Below, piece by piece: positions 61,934-64,000 of a stretch of DNA of 64,000 nt. Source of the stretch: Plicaturopsis crispa FD-325 SS-3 (taxonomy: Eukaryota > Basidiomycota > Agaricomycetes > Amylocorticiales > Amylocorticiaceae). The notes below the pieces were generated by a model. It was not told the DNA's origin and ran no database searches. It was given only the letters and a program-made list of their open reading frames with translations. A program made the position numbers and the translations under genes. Each line of letters begins with the position of its first letter. Position 1 is the stretch's first letter. The stretch lies in contig KN832555.1 in the NCBI GenBank assembly GCA_000827205.1, positions 2,178,179 to 2,242,178 on the forward strand. Reading direction: 5' to 3'.

Positions 61934-62786
61934 ATTGAGGCTGGTGGTAGTTGAAGGACACGGGAGGACGGAATATTGCCTTCACAAGCTAGCGATTTAT
62001 ATAGGACACAGGTGAGGAAATCAGGAGGGCTGACTCGGTCGCGGTGAGGAGGACCCGCCCGACCGATTTGTGAACGCCAAGGCGTACCAGTCTCGATCAC
62101 AACGGCGAAGATGGGCCGCACAATATTGGTGCTGCTAAATCGCCACTCAACCCGGTGATTAAGCTAAGGCGCTTGGAGGAGGAGGAGGAGGGCCCGGAAC
62201 CGCGGCGGTGCAGTTCAGCAGACTACTGCATCTCATGGCTTTAGAATCGAACCCATGACCACGACTCTCAAATGGATAGGCCGTTGACGTCGGGTACTAG
62301 CATACAGTCTGGCATCCTGTGCAACCGTCGGTGGTGTATCGAGTACTCGTGCCCAGGTTTATAGACGCCTATGCATAGTCTAGAAGATACGGCATTCAAT
62401 TTGAGGGGGTAACATAATGGAGAGACAGCATCTTGGCTCACCCACGTTGAATGCAGCCAGGCGCATTACGACGCGAAGCTCAGTGAAAGATCCCATTGGC
62501 ATAATTCGCACGTCCTAGCTCGCTATAGCTGTCGCAAATATCCTGATAATAAAAGGCAAATAAAAATGTAGGTCCCCCAAGGCTCGAGCTGGTAAGAAGT
62601 TGCAGAGTCTCGAAGTGGTCGGAATCGGTTTGGACATGCTCGGAGATTAAATCTACAGATCTAACTGCCACATGGCCAGAGCCAACTTTTCGGTTCCTCT
62701 CTGGGTGGCACAGCAGCAGCTTTCTTGATTTCTTGTTCGCCGCCACGACCACAACTCGGACTTCAAGTCAGCCAAACCTACAAAAC
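61934..62786. other. divergent intergenic region
   Basis: 853 bases. On the minus strand a B-box-like GGTTCGATTCT lies at 62253-62243 with no convincing A box or cloverleaf. No gene supported. Confidence 0.4.
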
Positions 62787-64000
62787 ATGGACGACGACGT
62801 AGACATGGAAGCGCCCCACATATCTACTCTTCGCGAGGAGGATTCCCCGCCACCGCAGCCTTCCTCGTCGCGCCCGGTCACGTCGAAATTTCGAGTGAAG
62901 CTTCTCGTCAACGAGAGCAATAGACCGGGCTCGTCCTCGGCAGCTCGCAAGGTGCCCCAGAGGAGTGACGATGAAGACGAAGATGAAGACGAGGAGGATC
63001 AACTTATTGACGACGACGACGACGACATGAGGCCCAGCATATCGGCACCCCCTCGTCCTGTCGACTCTCAACCCAAACGTAAAGTCAGCACATCCAAGCG
63101 CCGACCGAGGAAAAGGCCGCAGGAAGAAGAAAAAGCAGCCAAGTCCCCGCTACATGCAGGTACGTGCTTGTGCACTTTCCTGCTAACAGGCGCTTATGAT
63201 TCGCAAAGACAACCAGGTAGCTGAAGGCATGCGCGATACAGACCATCCTGTTTCTGCGCCCGTGCCCTCGAAACCACCAAGAAAAAGGGCCCCACGACGG
63301 AAAGTTCCTGGTTCTGCTCCAACGCTCCCGCGCAAGTCTGCCTATAAGTGAGCTCTCGACGTTGCATCTCATCTGTCCACGTTCCAACAAACGCATCACA
63401 GCCGACCAACCAACAAGGTTCTTCTCGCACCTAGCGTTGAGGATGCCGGGGTCGTAAGTGAAGGTGAGCAATGTTGATATTTTTCTCGCATCAAGCTAAC
63501 AGTGACTTGTCAGGATACACCGGAACTGCCGCATCGTCACCTGTTACTGTCCAACATGACGGCAATTCACCTGAACCAGAGAGTGCACCACCGGTCGTCG
63601 TCCCTCCTGTGGAGGAAATCAATCTTGAAGGAATACCGCTGCCTGTCTATCCGATTCCACACAGACCGTATCCTGTCCAACCTCCACCCAAAATCGGCAC
63701 TGGCTTCGCCCCCGTGATACCTCTGGACCGGAGCCGTGCGAAGGTGCGACACTGGAGAACCGCGAACAGAGAAATCCGTGGCATTGCAGGAGGGCGCTGG
63801 TTCACACGCGCGTGGGTGGGCGATAAAGAGTCAGAGCTCGCAGCGCACAAGGCCATGCAGTCCGAAGCAGGAGGCGAGAAGTCAGGCGTCCCCAGCGCCA
63901 CGCTGCCCAAGTTGGCTGGTCCATCGTTATCCACGTCGCCCTCCGGAAAACTCGTAGGGAAATTCAAAGCGACTGTAGTACAGTCGGTGTCATCGACTGC
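62787..64000 (+). CDS. charged nuclear-type protein, possible INO80 subunit Ies4 (3' partial)
   Basis: Runs off the right edge. The N-terminus is acidic (MDDDVDMEAPHIS) and has FRVKLLVNESN, a long Asp/Glu run (DDEDEDEDEEDQLIDDDDDD) and basic patches (KRRPRKRPQEEEK, KPPRKRAPRRKVPG). A conserved-looking block follows: GIPLPVYPIPHRPYPVQPPP, IPLDRSRAKVRHWRTANREI and RGIAGGRWFTRAWVGDKES. The SKFRVKLL start and the VRxW...W block recall Ies4 of the INO80 remodeller, but this is a guess from memory. At least four exons; the intron after SPLHA and the next one give clean frames. Confidence 0.6.

Noticed and set aside
62243-62340. Possible tRNA on the minus strand
   Set aside because: Only a B-box-like GGTTCGATTCT is present; no A box at the right spacing and no cloverleaf.

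Overview
The window reads as nuclear DNA of a filamentous basidiomycete, most likely an Agaricomycete. Genes are compact and cut by many 45-65 base GT-AG introns. Several proteins are basidiomycete-typical (a GRAM-PH-GRAM sterol glucosyltransferase, a BTB-like receptor family, a kinase-like protein with a long disordered tail, a small secreted cysteine-rich protein). Telomere-like CCCTAA repeats are present. I count 27 confident genes, a handful of weaker ones, one DNA element in two partly identical copies, and a 20-base assembly gap. Exon joins were worked out by eye from reading frames, so most internal splice sites are tentative.

Layout. 1-15.1 kb: a Bem46-type hydrolase (cut by the left edge), then an NCS1 nucleobase/hydantoin-type permease, an Fe(II)/2-oxoglutarate oxygenase, a class I aminotransferase, a hydantoinase/oxoprolinase-DUF917 fusion and an aldo-keto reductase. 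The four in the middle form a plausible nitrogen-compound uptake and breakdown cluster. 15.4-18.4 kb: a RecQ helicase. 18.6-22.3 kb: a gene-poor stretch holding a 946-base palindromic transposon-like element, a tRNA-like relic, interstitial telomere-like repeats and the gap. The two element copies share 658 identical bases, host flank included, which looks like an assembly duplication. 22.4-24.7 kb: two genes of unknown function. 24.8-43.2 kb: mainly housekeeping genes: TAF5, a GPI-type surface protein, a Sec14-like lipid-transfer protein, mitochondrial uL4m, cytosolic uS9 (RPS16), a kinase-like protein, an NDUFA11-like complex I subunit, an EED-like WD40 protein, a BTB-like protein and a SUR7/PalI protein. 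43.5-48.9 kb: sterol 3-beta-glucosyltransferase (ATG26/UGT51 type). 49-54.8 kb: a second oxygenase, a small unknown gene, an intronless proline-iminopeptidase-type hydrolase and mitochondrial uL10m. 55-64 kb: a BMT5-type rRNA methyltransferase, RAMP4, an RbAp48/Hat2-type WD40 chaperone, ATP synthase subunit e, a GFA-domain protein, a secreted protein, and an acidic/basic nuclear-looking gene that runs off the right edge.

Many neighbours are divergent pairs sharing 200-700 base promoters (permease/oxygenase, hydantoinase/reductase, uL4m/RPS16, NDUFA11-like/EED-like, SUR7/ATG26, BMT5/RAMP4). I found no CRISPR array, no rRNA, no intact tRNA and no retroelement. The most interesting items are the candidate catabolic cluster near the left end and the palindromic element with its false-looking duplication around the gap.
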